From positions 11,598,546-11,662,545 of the forward strand of contig JAJEKV010000009.1 of assembly GCA_021234155.1 (NCBI GenBank): a stretch of DNA of 64,000 nt. The letters run 5' to 3'. The notes beneath the pieces were generated by a model. That model worked only from the letters and a program-made list of their open reading frames with translations, was not told the origin of the DNA and did no database searches. A program made the translations under genes and the position numbers. Source of the DNA: Isoetes taiwanensis. Lineage: Eukaryota; Streptophyta; Lycopodiopsida; Isoetales; Isoetaceae. Shown here in pieces: positions 44,922-55,969 of this stretch (position 1 is the first letter of the stretch; each line of letters begins with the position of its first letter).

Positions 44922-45594
44922 CCAGGTTTGCATGTTTGCTTTTTTTTTTTTTTTTTTTTTTTTTTTTTCTAACGCCTTTCTTTTCTTCTTTGTTGCGCGT
45001 GGAAGAAGAGTGATGCGCATCCCTGCCCATGTTTTGTTTGGTTTCTCACGAAGTTTTGGACACTCCCAGGGCATTTTTTTCTGTAATATTGTGAAAAGCC
45101 TTCTGGCATTTTAAGCCTTACAAGCATCCAGACATATAACTGTTTTTAATGAAATCAAACAGTTTTCTTCATAAACTTTTTCTTCAAACAGTTTTTCTGT
45201 ACATAAATTTTTTTGAATTAAATCAAACTGTTTTCTCCAATTATTTTGTCTCCAAGCTGTTTTCTCTAAAATTTTGTCTCTGCATTTGTCTCAACAAAGT
45301 CTCGGGAACACTATAAATCAACCACATGAGAAATCTCTGATTCATCATAGTAACCATAGGAAATTTTCCTATACGACCTAAAACAATTCCCCAACCCTAC
45401 AAGTCATTTTTTAGCCTTGATAATTTTGCCTTTAAAATCATTTTTAATTTAGCCTATATAAAATTTCTAAATTCTATTTTTTTCAATGCAATAAATGGAA
45501 TAAAATGTCATGGAGAATTTATTGCATAAAATGCAATATTCTCCATATATACCATATACATGTCATGTGTCAAGGAAGAAGACTGCCAGCGCAG

Positions 45595-45690
45595 CATGTT
45601 AATTCAAGCAATCAATTATTCACGCTTAAGTTATTTCTAATTATGCCTATATAAATCCATTTCACGCCTCAAAGTTCCTACATTTTCTTT
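45595..45690 (+). promoter_or_regulatory. TATA promoter module 2, copy B
   Basis: It has 'caatcaattattcacgctta' and TATATAAA at 45,648-45,655, then 'ttcacgcct'. The ATG that follows in copy A is corrupted here (cttcatacgacgg). Confidence 0.55.
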
Positions 45691-45958
45691 CTTCCTTCAT
45701 ACGACGGTTTGCTTTGTGGTTTGATCCTCCTAAAATCTTGGTGAGCAAATTTATTTTCAGCAATGTTAGATGTTTGGTTTCGCAATTCCTAACTTACTAA
45801 AGGACTCGCCTTTGTTCCTCAGAGCATCATGTGAGCAGAGGACTAAGGTATGCGAATCCAAAAGCCCCTAATTAAAACCAAAGTAAAAGTCCTCCGCTCT
45901 TGAATCCTTCCTCCGTAACTCAAGGTTAGTTTTCATTTAGTTTTAAGTCGAGATCTCA

Positions 45959-46087
45959 ATGGCGGTGTTTAATCCAAGAAGACAAGCTTATGCATTTGCT
46001 CGAGGGCAGGAAGCAGATGATGTTTATGAAACCGTAATAGTTTTTATAAACTTCATCCGCTTCTTTTTGTTTCGAGTAAATTCTTGA
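45959..46087 (+). CDS. Short ORF of 42 codons in the small basic gene
   Basis: It is an ATG-started frame, 'MAVFNPRRQAYAFARGQEAD', followed by a hydrophobic C-terminal half (VIVFINFIRFFLF) that could be a single membrane segment. In copy A the corresponding frame is cut. It may be the last exon of the small gene behind promoter module 2, or a chance ORF. Confidence 0.25.
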   Translation: MAVFNPRRQAYAFARGQEADDVYETVIVFINFIRFFLFRVNS

Positions 46088-46249
46088 GTTTCTCTTCCTG
46101 AATTAATCATGCTATTGCATGCAAGTTTCTATTTATGAGTAAGTGTAGTAGAAAGCATTAGAAAAATCTCAAAGATAACATTTGAAACACGCTAAGCGTG
46201 TTCCATGCTAACATTAGCCTTGAATATGATACCTTTGGGCAGTATTCGT

Positions 46250-46365
46250 TAGGGAGAAATTGCATAGAGATAGATAAGTAAATAGAGGGGCCGCAATTAT
46301 TAGCGTAAATAATTGCCCGGCCTTTATCTATTTACTTATCTATCTATGTGTTTTTTTTCTCCTCT
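46250..46365. repeat. Long inverted repeat (hairpin), copy B
   Basis: It has 'atagagatagataagtaaat' on the left and 'atttacttatctatctatgt' on the right, with 'gcaattatt / aataattgc' in the centre. The arms differ from copy A at several places but still pair, which suggests that pairing is the original state. Confidence 0.65.
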
Positions 46366-46563
46366 ATGTCCGAATGCACTGAAAGCCGGTATAGTTTTTC
46401 CTATATAGCGCTTTTTTACACTGAGCGTGCAAAACAATTTTATCCCTAGTTTCAACTTTTAAGTTAAACACGCCGCAAGTGTCTCTTAGTTTCTAAGTTT
46501 ATAAATAAATAAATATAACACGCCAGCGTGAATACCGATAATTCGGCCACTTCCTATTGATAG

Positions 46564-47225
46564 ATGCCAAGTTACATTAATCACCTGGATTGGTGACCTA
46601 AGATTCATTGGAATTACATTTGGGGCAGCAATCACACGCCCACCCAGTTTCGGCTCCAACCTCCTAGTCCGGTTGAACCGCAGCCCAAGCACCGGTCCGT
46701 ACTGGAGCACGGGCCTTGCAACCCCCGCAAAGATTTGGATCAAGTAATGATGATGGCGCAGAGCAGGGGCAATAATAAATTGGGCTCGAGGCCCTTGCAA
46801 TCGCACGCGAGGTCGGCCCTCTTATTCGATCACTCGATCAAGCAAGCATATGCATTGATCGAGAGGGAATCTCGTGATCCGCCACCGGAGATTCAAAATG
46901 AGGAGTCGTTTCTTAGTGGTTAGCCTCTATGCCCTGGGATGCCCCAACACGCAACCACTACCACAAAGATATATGATGCAATGGAGATGGCTCAACCAAT
47001 GGAGTAGGAGATGGAGCAGGAGGAGGAGGAGCAGGAGGTGGAGGTGGAGCAGGCGGGGGAGGTGGAGCTAGAGCCTAGGTTTTTTGGTGGGGTTTTACCT
47101 GATCCATTCACTATGCCCCTGAATGGAAATGGGAGATCGATAACCAGCCTACTCAAGAGGACCGGACTTGAAACAAGAGTCCGATTTTGTCTGGTTTATC
47201 CAGATTATCCAGATTATATACAATT
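46564..47225 (+). pseudogene. Gly-rich unknown gene, copy B
   Basis: It corresponds to 26,240-26,888. The ATG is kept (atgccaagttacattaatca). The Gly-codon tract is read here mainly in the Glu frame ('QEEEEQEVEVEQAGEVELEP'). Its end, 'YPDYPDYIQL', extends past the copy A stop. The two copies disagree on frame, so the true product is uncertain. Confidence 0.35.
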
Positions 47226-48013
47226 GTAAACCTTTTCCAATGAATACACCAAATTTTGTCTACTTCTATATTTCTACAATGTAGTACATGTTACATACCC
47301 TTTTTAAGCGGTTTCTTGGCCATGCAACAAATGTTCCTACACTTTCTCCAACCGTATCCCCACCGGGTGTCATGAGGTAAAGCTTCATCCATAGCGCAAA
47401 GATTAATCATCGTGAACTCCTGGACATACTTATCCCCGAGCGGAATTCCATGACAAGTTTGGTATGGATCGATGGAGTCGATCTTGCATAATCCTACTTT
47501 CCTTTTTCTCGATTTGTAGTTAACATGAAACATTCATCTTCGCTATTAATCGTAGACAATTGCTATTCAGACACCTACTATTGCAAATTAATGTTCAAGC
47601 TTATAGGAATGAGATGCTTAATGTAATTCTCAGAGCTATTCTTGAGAAGCCGATTCGAAGTTCTCGAAATCACAAAGCGCCTATGGAAACGCGCAGCGGT
47701 CGGGAAAATTCGAAAGTTACAAGAAAGCTTAGGTTAATTACATTTTTAAGGGATAAATGTAATCAATGAAAGAATACTCTGTAGATTGGTTTTAAAACTC
47801 AATGAAAGAAGTCCTACGGGACGGGTTCTTTTTTTTTTTGAAAGTGAATCTTCGGCCATTTTTTTTATGTGTCAAGAATATTTCAAACCGTGATATTGTG
47901 TTTTCTTGAAATTCAAATTTCTCTCGCGTGTAGAAAAAGCTATTTCTTCGAAAGCAGCTCGAAGGCCAGATCCGAAATGACCTTCCCGACTGCTACTAGG
48001 CTTAATTCCCGAG
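47226..48013. other. Intergenic region, copy B
   Basis: It corresponds to 26,889-27,668. Nothing further is recognised. Confidence 0.4.
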
Positions 48014-51000
48014 ATGTCTTCTAAAACTAATCGAGGTCGAGGCTGGGATCGTGGCAGGAAGCGTTGGAAGAGGAATCTCAAAACCTAGGCTCTTCACAAG
48101 TTTTCAGAGGACGTTGAAACCCCTATTCAAGGTATTTAATTTGCCTTCCCTAATACATACTGTAAGAAGAGTATTATGCATTGCATGAATTTGAGTTATT
48201 TCCTTGCCTTCAGTTAATATGGTTTGCATGAATTTGAGTTATTATGCTTTGCATGAATTCAAATTATTACCTTCAGTTAATGCTCTGATTGTCTGTTTTT
48301 TAGGACATAATTTTGCTCTGTTTTTATATAGAATATAGTTCTTAGTAGTTTTTAACAGAGGGGTACACACCTATTTAGAGCTGGAGGTTTGACAGTTAGA
48401 GATAGCAGTGTTCAATGAGGTTAAATAGTGAGAAATATGGATTCATAAAGGGTACGTAGCTTAAAATGTGGATGCATACTAATTTAGCTTCAAATTCACG
48501 CATAGCATGGTATACACGTGATCTCTTGTTCTAGAAAATACAATAATCCCAATGTTCAGCTTCTTTTGTAAAGGCTCCAAGAGGAAGAAAACCCCTAATA
48601 ATTCCGGGTTCTATTCCCTCGCTAAGAAACCTAAGGTAGACGACCCAGATGCAGCACCATATGATCTCACCTTAGATGATGAAGGGCCGATTCTTATAGC
48701 AACCAATCGACCCCGGGCCTCGCCCAAGAGGAAATGGACGAGGGTGCTTAGTGGAGTACGTTGACCTTGCCAAGACAAATGGCAAGCTCGACCTAACCCT
48801 CTTCTCCGTGAAAAAGGAAGTGCATAAGATGACCAAACAAGGGATCCTAATCTCTTGTGAGGAAGAGGATGACACCAACTGCAAATTGCTCTTGGAGATT
48901 ACACATAAGCAAAAGAAAGATCTGCCAGACTTACTCACAATCAGAGCTACCGCTACAAGGATACATTCATGAGGAGGATGATGTGAATGGTGAGACATGT
49001 TTTAAGTATGGTTGGCCAACCAATGTAGCAGTTACGCCAATATCTATTTGCCAAGGGGTTAAAGTATGTGAGAGGCATGTTCACTAAACCGACACCAAGT
49101 CACTATTTGCGCAAGTTAGGAATTAGTGATTTGAAAGCTTCTAAGAGGGTCCTAGATCTAGGGAAGGATGTTCAACCCGCAGCTTGTCGAAGGCATGGAG
49201 GCTTCGCTTTTGAGAATGAACAGGTGGTGGCGCAGCCTAGAGGCCATGAACAAGTCAATAAATACTCCCGACCATTATCCATTGGGTCTTAAGGAAACTT
49301 TTCAGATCCATGTGAAGTCCCTCGATCCGTTCACCAAGCTCCATTTATGTTAGCGTAAGATATGATCCAAAGACATGCCATGGAGATTGTTCAGAGCATG
49401 ATTAGTAATCCAGTCAAATGCCTATATGCCGGATGTGTTACCTTTGGGATATGATCTCGAACAAGCCCGCGCTATGTGGATCTAACTTCGAGGAGATAAT
49501 GTTAAATGAAAACATTAAATTGGCCATCATCGACGGCAAAGATTCGTTGAGGCACAAAAGGCCCTCATCAGAAGGCGTAATGTAAAGCCAAAGCATGTTC
49601 TACAATCACTATAGCGTATAGGAGGTGTCGCCTCTTGATGCTAATACTTCACCTATAGATTTGGCCGAGATTAGTGCAACTTTGAATGAAATGGGGAAGA
49701 CATTTCTATACAAAAGGTAATTGATCGCATTAGGATGTTAGCACTTTAATATTCACGCTTTAGCGCTCATTCAAATGAAAACCAATTCACGCCAGCGTGA
49801 TTTCAATGAACCAAATCACGCCAGCGCAGCTTTCAAATCAAACCAATTCATGCCAGCGTGAAATGTTAAAGCACGCCCGGGCGTGATTTGGTTTCATTTG
49901 AAATCACGCCGGGCGTGAATTAACCGATTCGAAGCACCGACGGGAATTGCATTGGTATTTAATTCATGTCATGCCAGCGTGCTTTGAAGTTGATCTTTTC
50001 TATTGAAATCGCGCCCGCCGCGTTTCTTTGTCTCGACATCGATTCAATGCTCGTGACTTTTGGCGTCCCACGTGGAGCAACCGCACCACGCCCGGCCAAC
50101 AATGGGTGGAATATGGCTGCCCATTACCCACCGCATTGCATGGTCAAAGTCCGAGGCTTTCAAGTCACCGGAGCGGACTCTTTCACGCATAATTATACAG
50201 AGAAGAAGAAGACCGCAAGAAAATCAAAGAAAAAGGTGGTGATGACATTGCATCCTTCAAAAACTCATCTAGCGTGTCAGCCCAACAGCATCAGATAAGA
50301 TTGTCTTTTTATAAGGAGGTAGTATGGCAAAAGTGGAATGAATTTCGGGACGCTTTTATGCACAAGGGAAGCCGCCAGATACTATGGGTAGGGTGCCTCC
50401 CGCTGATGTAAGCATCTTTGACTTGAATGTGACAGAGATGAGAAAGACTCGTGGGCTAGACGACGCCGAGACCATTTGGGTTTTAGACCAATGCTTAAAG
50501 AAGGAAGTCTTATACAAGAAGAGTGCTTTCACTAAGGATAGGATGTCCTTCGCTGAGTGCCGCACCATGTGAAGGATGTACGTGACAATGAAGTCACTGT
50601 AGGAGCCGGGTTACAAAGGCTATCTGGGATGTGGCATTATCTAAAATTGGATTGTCGGACAAATACAAGGTCAAGAATGATGACATCAAGAAGTTTGTAT
50701 TCTCGTCAAAGGACTTCCTAAAGAATTGGAAGGCTAAAAAATACAAAACATAAGGAGACTCTACCCCTAAGGTAATCGGGCCGAAGTTGAGAAGAAAAGT
50801 GGCCCTTGTGAAGAAGATTACGGAGAAGAAGACACCGGCCCAAAGATTCCCCATTGGGTACAAAGGTCTCTTGCCGTAATCAACTTTTGCCTTAAAAATA
50901 TATCACTCTTTGTGTTGGACGGCCAGGTGGGAGAGGAGATATGGGCATGAACGGAAGGACTACAACAGCCTTCTTTACCACCAGATAGGATTGATAACCG

Positions 51001-51890
51001 AGAGGTCCTTCACTATTGTCATCGCTTGTCCTTCGTGTGAGTCACATCTCGATGCACTATCCACCGCTCATGATCCGAGTGCCTCAAAGTTATTAGGGAG
51101 GGATGCCTAATATATGATGTTAAGGATAATGAGCTTTAACAGTAACGGAAGATGGCACATGTGATCTTTATTATGATAGCCATGTCACGACGAGGAATAT
51201 GATATTGCTAAGGCCAAGGTGACAATAGCAAAGGCATGGGAATGTTTTCTTCTAGATGATCCGACTTAAGAACTATATTCTATCATACGGATCGTGATCA
51301 CTCGTAATGTGATGAGTCAAGAGGATGAGGATCGACCCTCCTAAGTGGGGAAATCAAGCACGAGCTACAAACTAAGGAGAAGGGCCCCTTAAATAAAATG
51401 GATTTCCCGCCTATGGTCGCTACTCATCGAGGCATTTGCTCCAATTGATACAACCTCGCTTGGAACTTCATGTTGAGGTTATATTGTCTCGAGAGGCTCT
51501 TATGGGTGTTAGAAGATGTCACCGCTTTGGAGTGATGAGCAGGCCAAAGACTTTCTTGAACCATTCCTCCAAATCTCCTAAAGGCCCTTATGGCAACCTC
51601 GAAATCATCAGCAATCAAAAGTCTCGTAGACTTGTCCAATTCGAAAAGTGGACAATGCTTTCGTGAGGGAACTAGTAATCCATGACCGATAAGGAAAGCA
51701 ATGAACAAATAGTCGCTAAACCGGGCCGCTCAAAGAAATGTGATCGCTTGGCCGAACTTAGGGAATATCTTTGCCTCCCTTCGTGGTGATGCAAGCAACA
51801 ATAGAGTAGATTCACGTGTTAACAATGAACCAATTGGTGTGGGAAATCAAGGCCACCAAGGCTAACTCTAGTGATTCAGGTTTTGTTAAA
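48014..51890 (+). pseudogene. ParB-like / methyltransferase-like gene, copy B
   Basis: The ATG at 48,014 gives 'MSSKTNRGRGWDRGRKRWKR', a cleaner start than copy A. Intron 1 opens at 48,132 (caag|gtattt); its acceptor is corrupted (ttttgtaaag). 'KKPKVDDPDAAPYDLTLDDE' (48,552-48,764) and 'LTLFSVKKEVHKMTKQGILI' (48,751 on) are well kept. The ParB-like box reads 'AIIDGKDSLR' here because of an indel. The methyltransferase-like box near 51,460 is frameshifted. Comparing the copies shows that the two-intron structure and the motif order belong to the original sequence. Confidence 0.4.
49745..49985. repeat. CACGC/GCGTG palindrome cluster, copy B
   Basis: It is the same cluster as 29,390-29,640. Many sites have lost one 'AG' or 'TG' (cacgccagcgtg for cacgccaggcgtg; cacgcccgggcgtg for cacgcctggcgtg), exactly where a CCAGG/CCTGG context would be methylated. 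Confidence 0.7.
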
Positions 51891-51894
51891 TAAC

Positions 51895-52400
51895 AATTAT
51901 TGACATTAACAACCAACACATAATTATTATTGACATTAATTAATTGACCCATTGGGTTCAACACATTTAAATTAAAATCCCCTTAAACCCCCTTTGGTTT
52001 GGGTGCATATTCACACCTGGGTGACTCCGCAACAGAGTCGTTGGATAGGCATATTCACCCCTTATTCCTTAATCTACAATGACGTAAAGTTCCTCATTTG
52101 TGGGGTATGCAAGTACAACATTTGCTATAATCAGATAACAAGATTCGCAAAATACTATAAGATTTCGCTTTAATACTATATGGTGTTGATTTTGTATGCA
52201 AAATACAATTATGAGGGCTCTCGCTGCCCCTACGCCACCCCCGTGGAATATGCACCCAAACCAAAGGGGTTTAAGGGGATTTTAATTTAAATGTGTTGGA
52301 CCCAATGGTTGTGTTAATTAATGTCAATGGTAGTTATGTGTTGGTTGTTAATGTCAATGGTTGTTATGTGTTGGTTGTTATGTGTTGGGGGATTTAATTT
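51895..52400. mobile_element. Long-TIR MITE, copy B
   Basis: It repeats 31,555-32,100 with the same inverted arms. The outermost 'gttggttgttatgtgttgg' repeats are kept on the right. On the left the arm is partly altered ('aaataacaattattgacatt'). Confidence 0.7.
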
Positions 52401-52844
52401 TTATATGTTGGATGTTAATGGTTTGTGTTGCAAAATTTTTTTTTGGTTCTTCTGTGGTCTTAGGACGCCACCCTCCTTGTGACACAAATTTTAGAATTCA
52501 AATCAGAAAAAAAACTAGAATTCATTTGAGGCTTTCATCACCTGTAGCTTTTGAATTTCATCACAATAAAACAAATAGAACACAAGTAAAAGTTACCATA
52601 AAGATAGAGCAGATTGATCCCATTATTCTGAAAGTCATAAAGTTTGCAACACCCATACACAAACATTTTTCAACTGGAATTTAACAGCAGCCTTTGGCCT
52701 CCATGGATTCTTGTGGTGAGAAACCAAAGTGGGAAACTTTTCTGCTTGTTAGCACAAGGATCTAGAAGCCTCAAAATCTAAAAATGTATGGTAATTTTTT
52801 GCAAGCTTCATTCGGAATGAGCCATAAAACAATATCCAATAGCG

Positions 52845-55172
52845 CAATCCAACTATATGCCAAGTTCTCTAAGTGTCAGTTTGCAACCACTAAGGTGGAT
52901 TACTTGGGACATATCGTGTCTGCAGAAGGAATAGCCACAGATCCAGCTAAGATTGAAGCAGTAACGGATTGGCCCATTCCAACCAATGTGTCTGAGGTTC
53001 GCAGCTTCTTAAGCTTGGCCGGTTATTACCGTAAATTTGTCAAGGATTTTGCCAAGCTCGCCGCACCCCTAACGAACCTAACCAAGCATGAAAAGGTTAG
53101 GGATTGGATGGAAATTGGAAAGACAAAGTTCAAGCCGGGTTTCAGTCATTGAAGGATGCCTTGACAACAGCCCCGGTTCTCACCTTGCCAGATCCTCATA
53201 AGGATAAGTGGGTTGCCATGGATGCTAGTAAGATAGCTACTGGTGGAATGTTGATGCAAGAAGGTCGGGTTATCGCCTACGATTCTAGAAAGATGAATGC
53301 TGCAGAACAGCGATACCCCACGCATGACCAAGAATTGCTCGCGGTTGTGCGTGCCTTGCGCATTTGGAGGCACTATTTACTTGGAAGATGATTCCAGTTG
53401 GATACTGATCACCAGAGCCTCCAGTACATATTCACACAACCTCACCTCAACTTGAGACAAAGAAGATGGATGGAATTCCTTGAGGAATATGATTTTGAGG
53501 TCATCTATAAGCCGGACAAACATAATGTTGTTGCTGACGCGCTTTCCAGACATCCATTCGTCACTCGAACGCATTGCAATGCTATATCCACACTCTCCAG
53601 TGAGTTTGGGAAGCAGATACAGCAGGCCCTTCCTATAGACCCAGAATTCCGAGAGATATGGCAAAGTGTATCCAAGGAAGCCAGGACGGACAAGAAAAGG
53701 GAGACCTTTCGCCATTATAAGAAGGAGGCTGAACTCCTTTATTATAAGGATAAGATATGTGTCCGGAGTTTGCAAGCTCATTCTTCACGATACACATAAC
53801 AGTTCCATAGCGAGGCACGCATGATTTATGAAGACATATTTCGAAATCCGCTCCAGCTATTTCTGGCGAGGGATGAAGAAGCACATTGCCCGATACATTA
53901 AGCAATGCCAGATCTGTCAGCAAACAAAGGCTGAGCAATTGCGTATTCCAGGGGAGTTGCAACCCCTAGATATCCCCAATGCAAAATGGGAAGTTATTAC
54001 CATGGATTTTATCGTGGGACTTCTGCGCACAAAGAGGATTTGATGCCTTAATGGTGGTGGTTGACAAACTTTCTAAGATGGCACACTTTCTGCCCTGTCG
54101 CACCACGGACACTGCATTGGATACCACCCTGCTGTTTACCAAGGAGGTGTTTCGTCTGCATGGGATGCCCCGTACCATTATATCGGACCGGGATCCTAAG
54201 TTTGTTAGTGCATTTTGGAAAGATTTCTTTAGCACTATTCAAACTAAGTGTGTCATGAGCATGGCTTATCATCCTTAGACAGATGGACAAACAGAGCGCA
54301 CCAACCGCATAATTGAAGATATGCTATGTAACTATGTCTGGAACAAGCAATCTCAATGGGCAGATTACATCCATTTGGTGGAATTTGTCTGGAACAAGCA
54401 ATCTCAATGGGCAGATTACATCCATTTGGTGGAATTTGTCTACAACAGTACTAGACAAGAATCCTCAAGGATGTCTCCTTTCATGATCAATTACGACTAT
54501 CAGTGCCTTACTCCAGACACGTGGCACAATCCAGTTTCCAAGGTGAAAGTTTCTCAACAGTTGCTTACAGATATGCAGGCACTAGTCGAAGAGGTTCGAG
54601 CATACTTGCTAGCTGCAAGAGCTCGGCAAAAGAGTCTTGCTGATCGACATCGCACGCCCCGGGAATTTCAGGTCGGTGATTCCATTTGGCTAAAGATCAA
54701 GGTGAAGCAAGCCAAACTTAAGATTGGCAATTGTAAGAAGCTTGCACCTAGATGGGCGGGACCTCTTGAGATAACCGAAATGATAGGTTCTCAAGCCTAC
54801 CGATTGGATCTACCCGCGCATTTAAAGATCCATAAAGTTTTCCATGTAAGTCTTCTCAAGAAGCATCATCCGGTTCTAGAAGAAGTTCCTGACACACCAA
54901 CACTTCTAGAGATGACCGAGGATCAGTTGGAGATTGTGCCTGAGGCTCTTCTTGATCGCGCATATAAGCCAACTCGCCGAACTCAAATCTTGCAGTACTT
55001 GGTTAAGTGGAAACTCTTGCCCACAGAAGACGCAACATGGGTTCTTAAAGCAGATTTGGATAAGACTTATCCGGACTTTATGAAAGAATGCCAGGGCCGA
55101 ACCATTCAAGATGCGATCATCTCCAACCCTGACGGTAAGCATAGTATTATTAGTCCGACAGAGGTCATATGA
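52845..55172 (+). pseudogene. 5'-truncated Ty3 chromovirus pol, copy B (cleaner)
   Basis: In order it has the end of the RT thumb ('[10 protein letters not shown]', 'YLGHIVS', '[13 protein letters not shown]'), RNase H ('WVAMDASKIATGG', 'DQELLAVVRALRIWRHYL', then after a frameshift 'DTDHQSLQYIF' and 'VVADALSRHP'), the integrase zinc region (CQICQQ), the core ('MDFIVG', 'SDRDPKF', 'TDGQTE'), and the chromodomain ('YLVKWKLLPTEDATW'). It has frameshifts near 53,391, 53,800 and 54,035 and an in-frame TAG at about 54,276 before 'TDGQTE'. A 17-residue block (VWNKQSQWADYIHLVEF) is duplicated in tandem. It is a dead element that keeps the catalytic Glu. Confidence 0.88.
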
Positions 55173-55969
55173 GCGAAATCTGACAGGGATCATTGTAGGG
55201 GTTGGGGTACATGCATCTTAAATGGGGAACTGGGCATGTAGGCATTCATGATAGGACGCATTTGTCTGCGGCTATAATGGGAATATGGCCATTCCTTACG
55301 CCGAGACGACATGCAAGCCCTAGGCATGATAGGATCCTTGCATTCATAATTTCTTTTAATTTTATTATATTGTTTAAGGTCCATTCTAGACTAATCTTGT
55401 ACAGACTAGCTAGCTTATCCTATTGCCTTGCGGCAGCCAAAGTGGAGAACACGTATAGGCTTTTAAGTTCTACCACGCCGGGGATCATCATCGTACACCC
55501 CCAGTAACCAACTCCCAAAGATAAACATACATTGGCAAGGTTTGAACCCATGACCAAATGCACATTTATTTTGGCATTACTAGGCCTATACCAACTCACC
55601 ACACATCCGTTAGGCAAAACTTTTGCCTTACATGCCTTATTTTAAGGGGGTGGTCCCTTCAACCACACTACTTAAATAAATTTGTAAAGAATAATGCACT
55701 TTACTTCTGCAGGCCAGTAGGACGTACTGACAGACTGCAGAAGAACGTGGGCCTCAGCCTAGAGGCCAACTTTTGTCTTTAAAATTTTGGTGTTATGAGT
55801 GCACTCTTGAGTTGTTATTGTGTTACTACTTATGTTTGTTAAAGGACTTCTGTCCTACCACCTGGATATGTAACCATTTGTTGCCTTTAATAAATGAGAG
55901 TTATCTTTTCCATATTTAATCTCCACTAACTCTAATGTTGAGGACAGCATGAATCCAAGGGGGGGAGAA
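55173..55969 (+). other. 3' internal region of Ty3 copy B, ending in a polypurine tract
   Basis: It ends 'aagggggggagaa' directly before the LTR. It contains the SINE-like insert at 55.47-55.63 kb and the 'cctcagcctagaggcc' block shared with 11.19 kb. Confidence 0.7.
55465..55635 (-). mobile_element. tRNA-derived SINE-like insert, copy B
   Basis: On the minus strand it reads TGGTGAGTTGGTATAGGCC (A box region), and about 45 bp later GGTTCAAACC (B box). The flank 'tctaccac...gggatcatcatc' matches the start of each unit in the 60-61 kb array. It is absent from the related Ty3 at 11 kb, so it arrived as an insertion. Confidence 0.6.

Larger units (their letters stand above)
35667..55945. repeat. 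Unit B of the 20-kb tandem duplication
   Basis: It starts with the same LINE sequence as 15,266 directly after the end of unit A; only about 5-10 bp of filler (…gag|acgtattatt|gaatattt…) lies at the junction. It is worst at its left end (35.8-41 kb) and clean from about 52.4 kb. It continues past 55,945 into the polypurine tract and LTR that unit A lacks. Confidence 0.92.
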
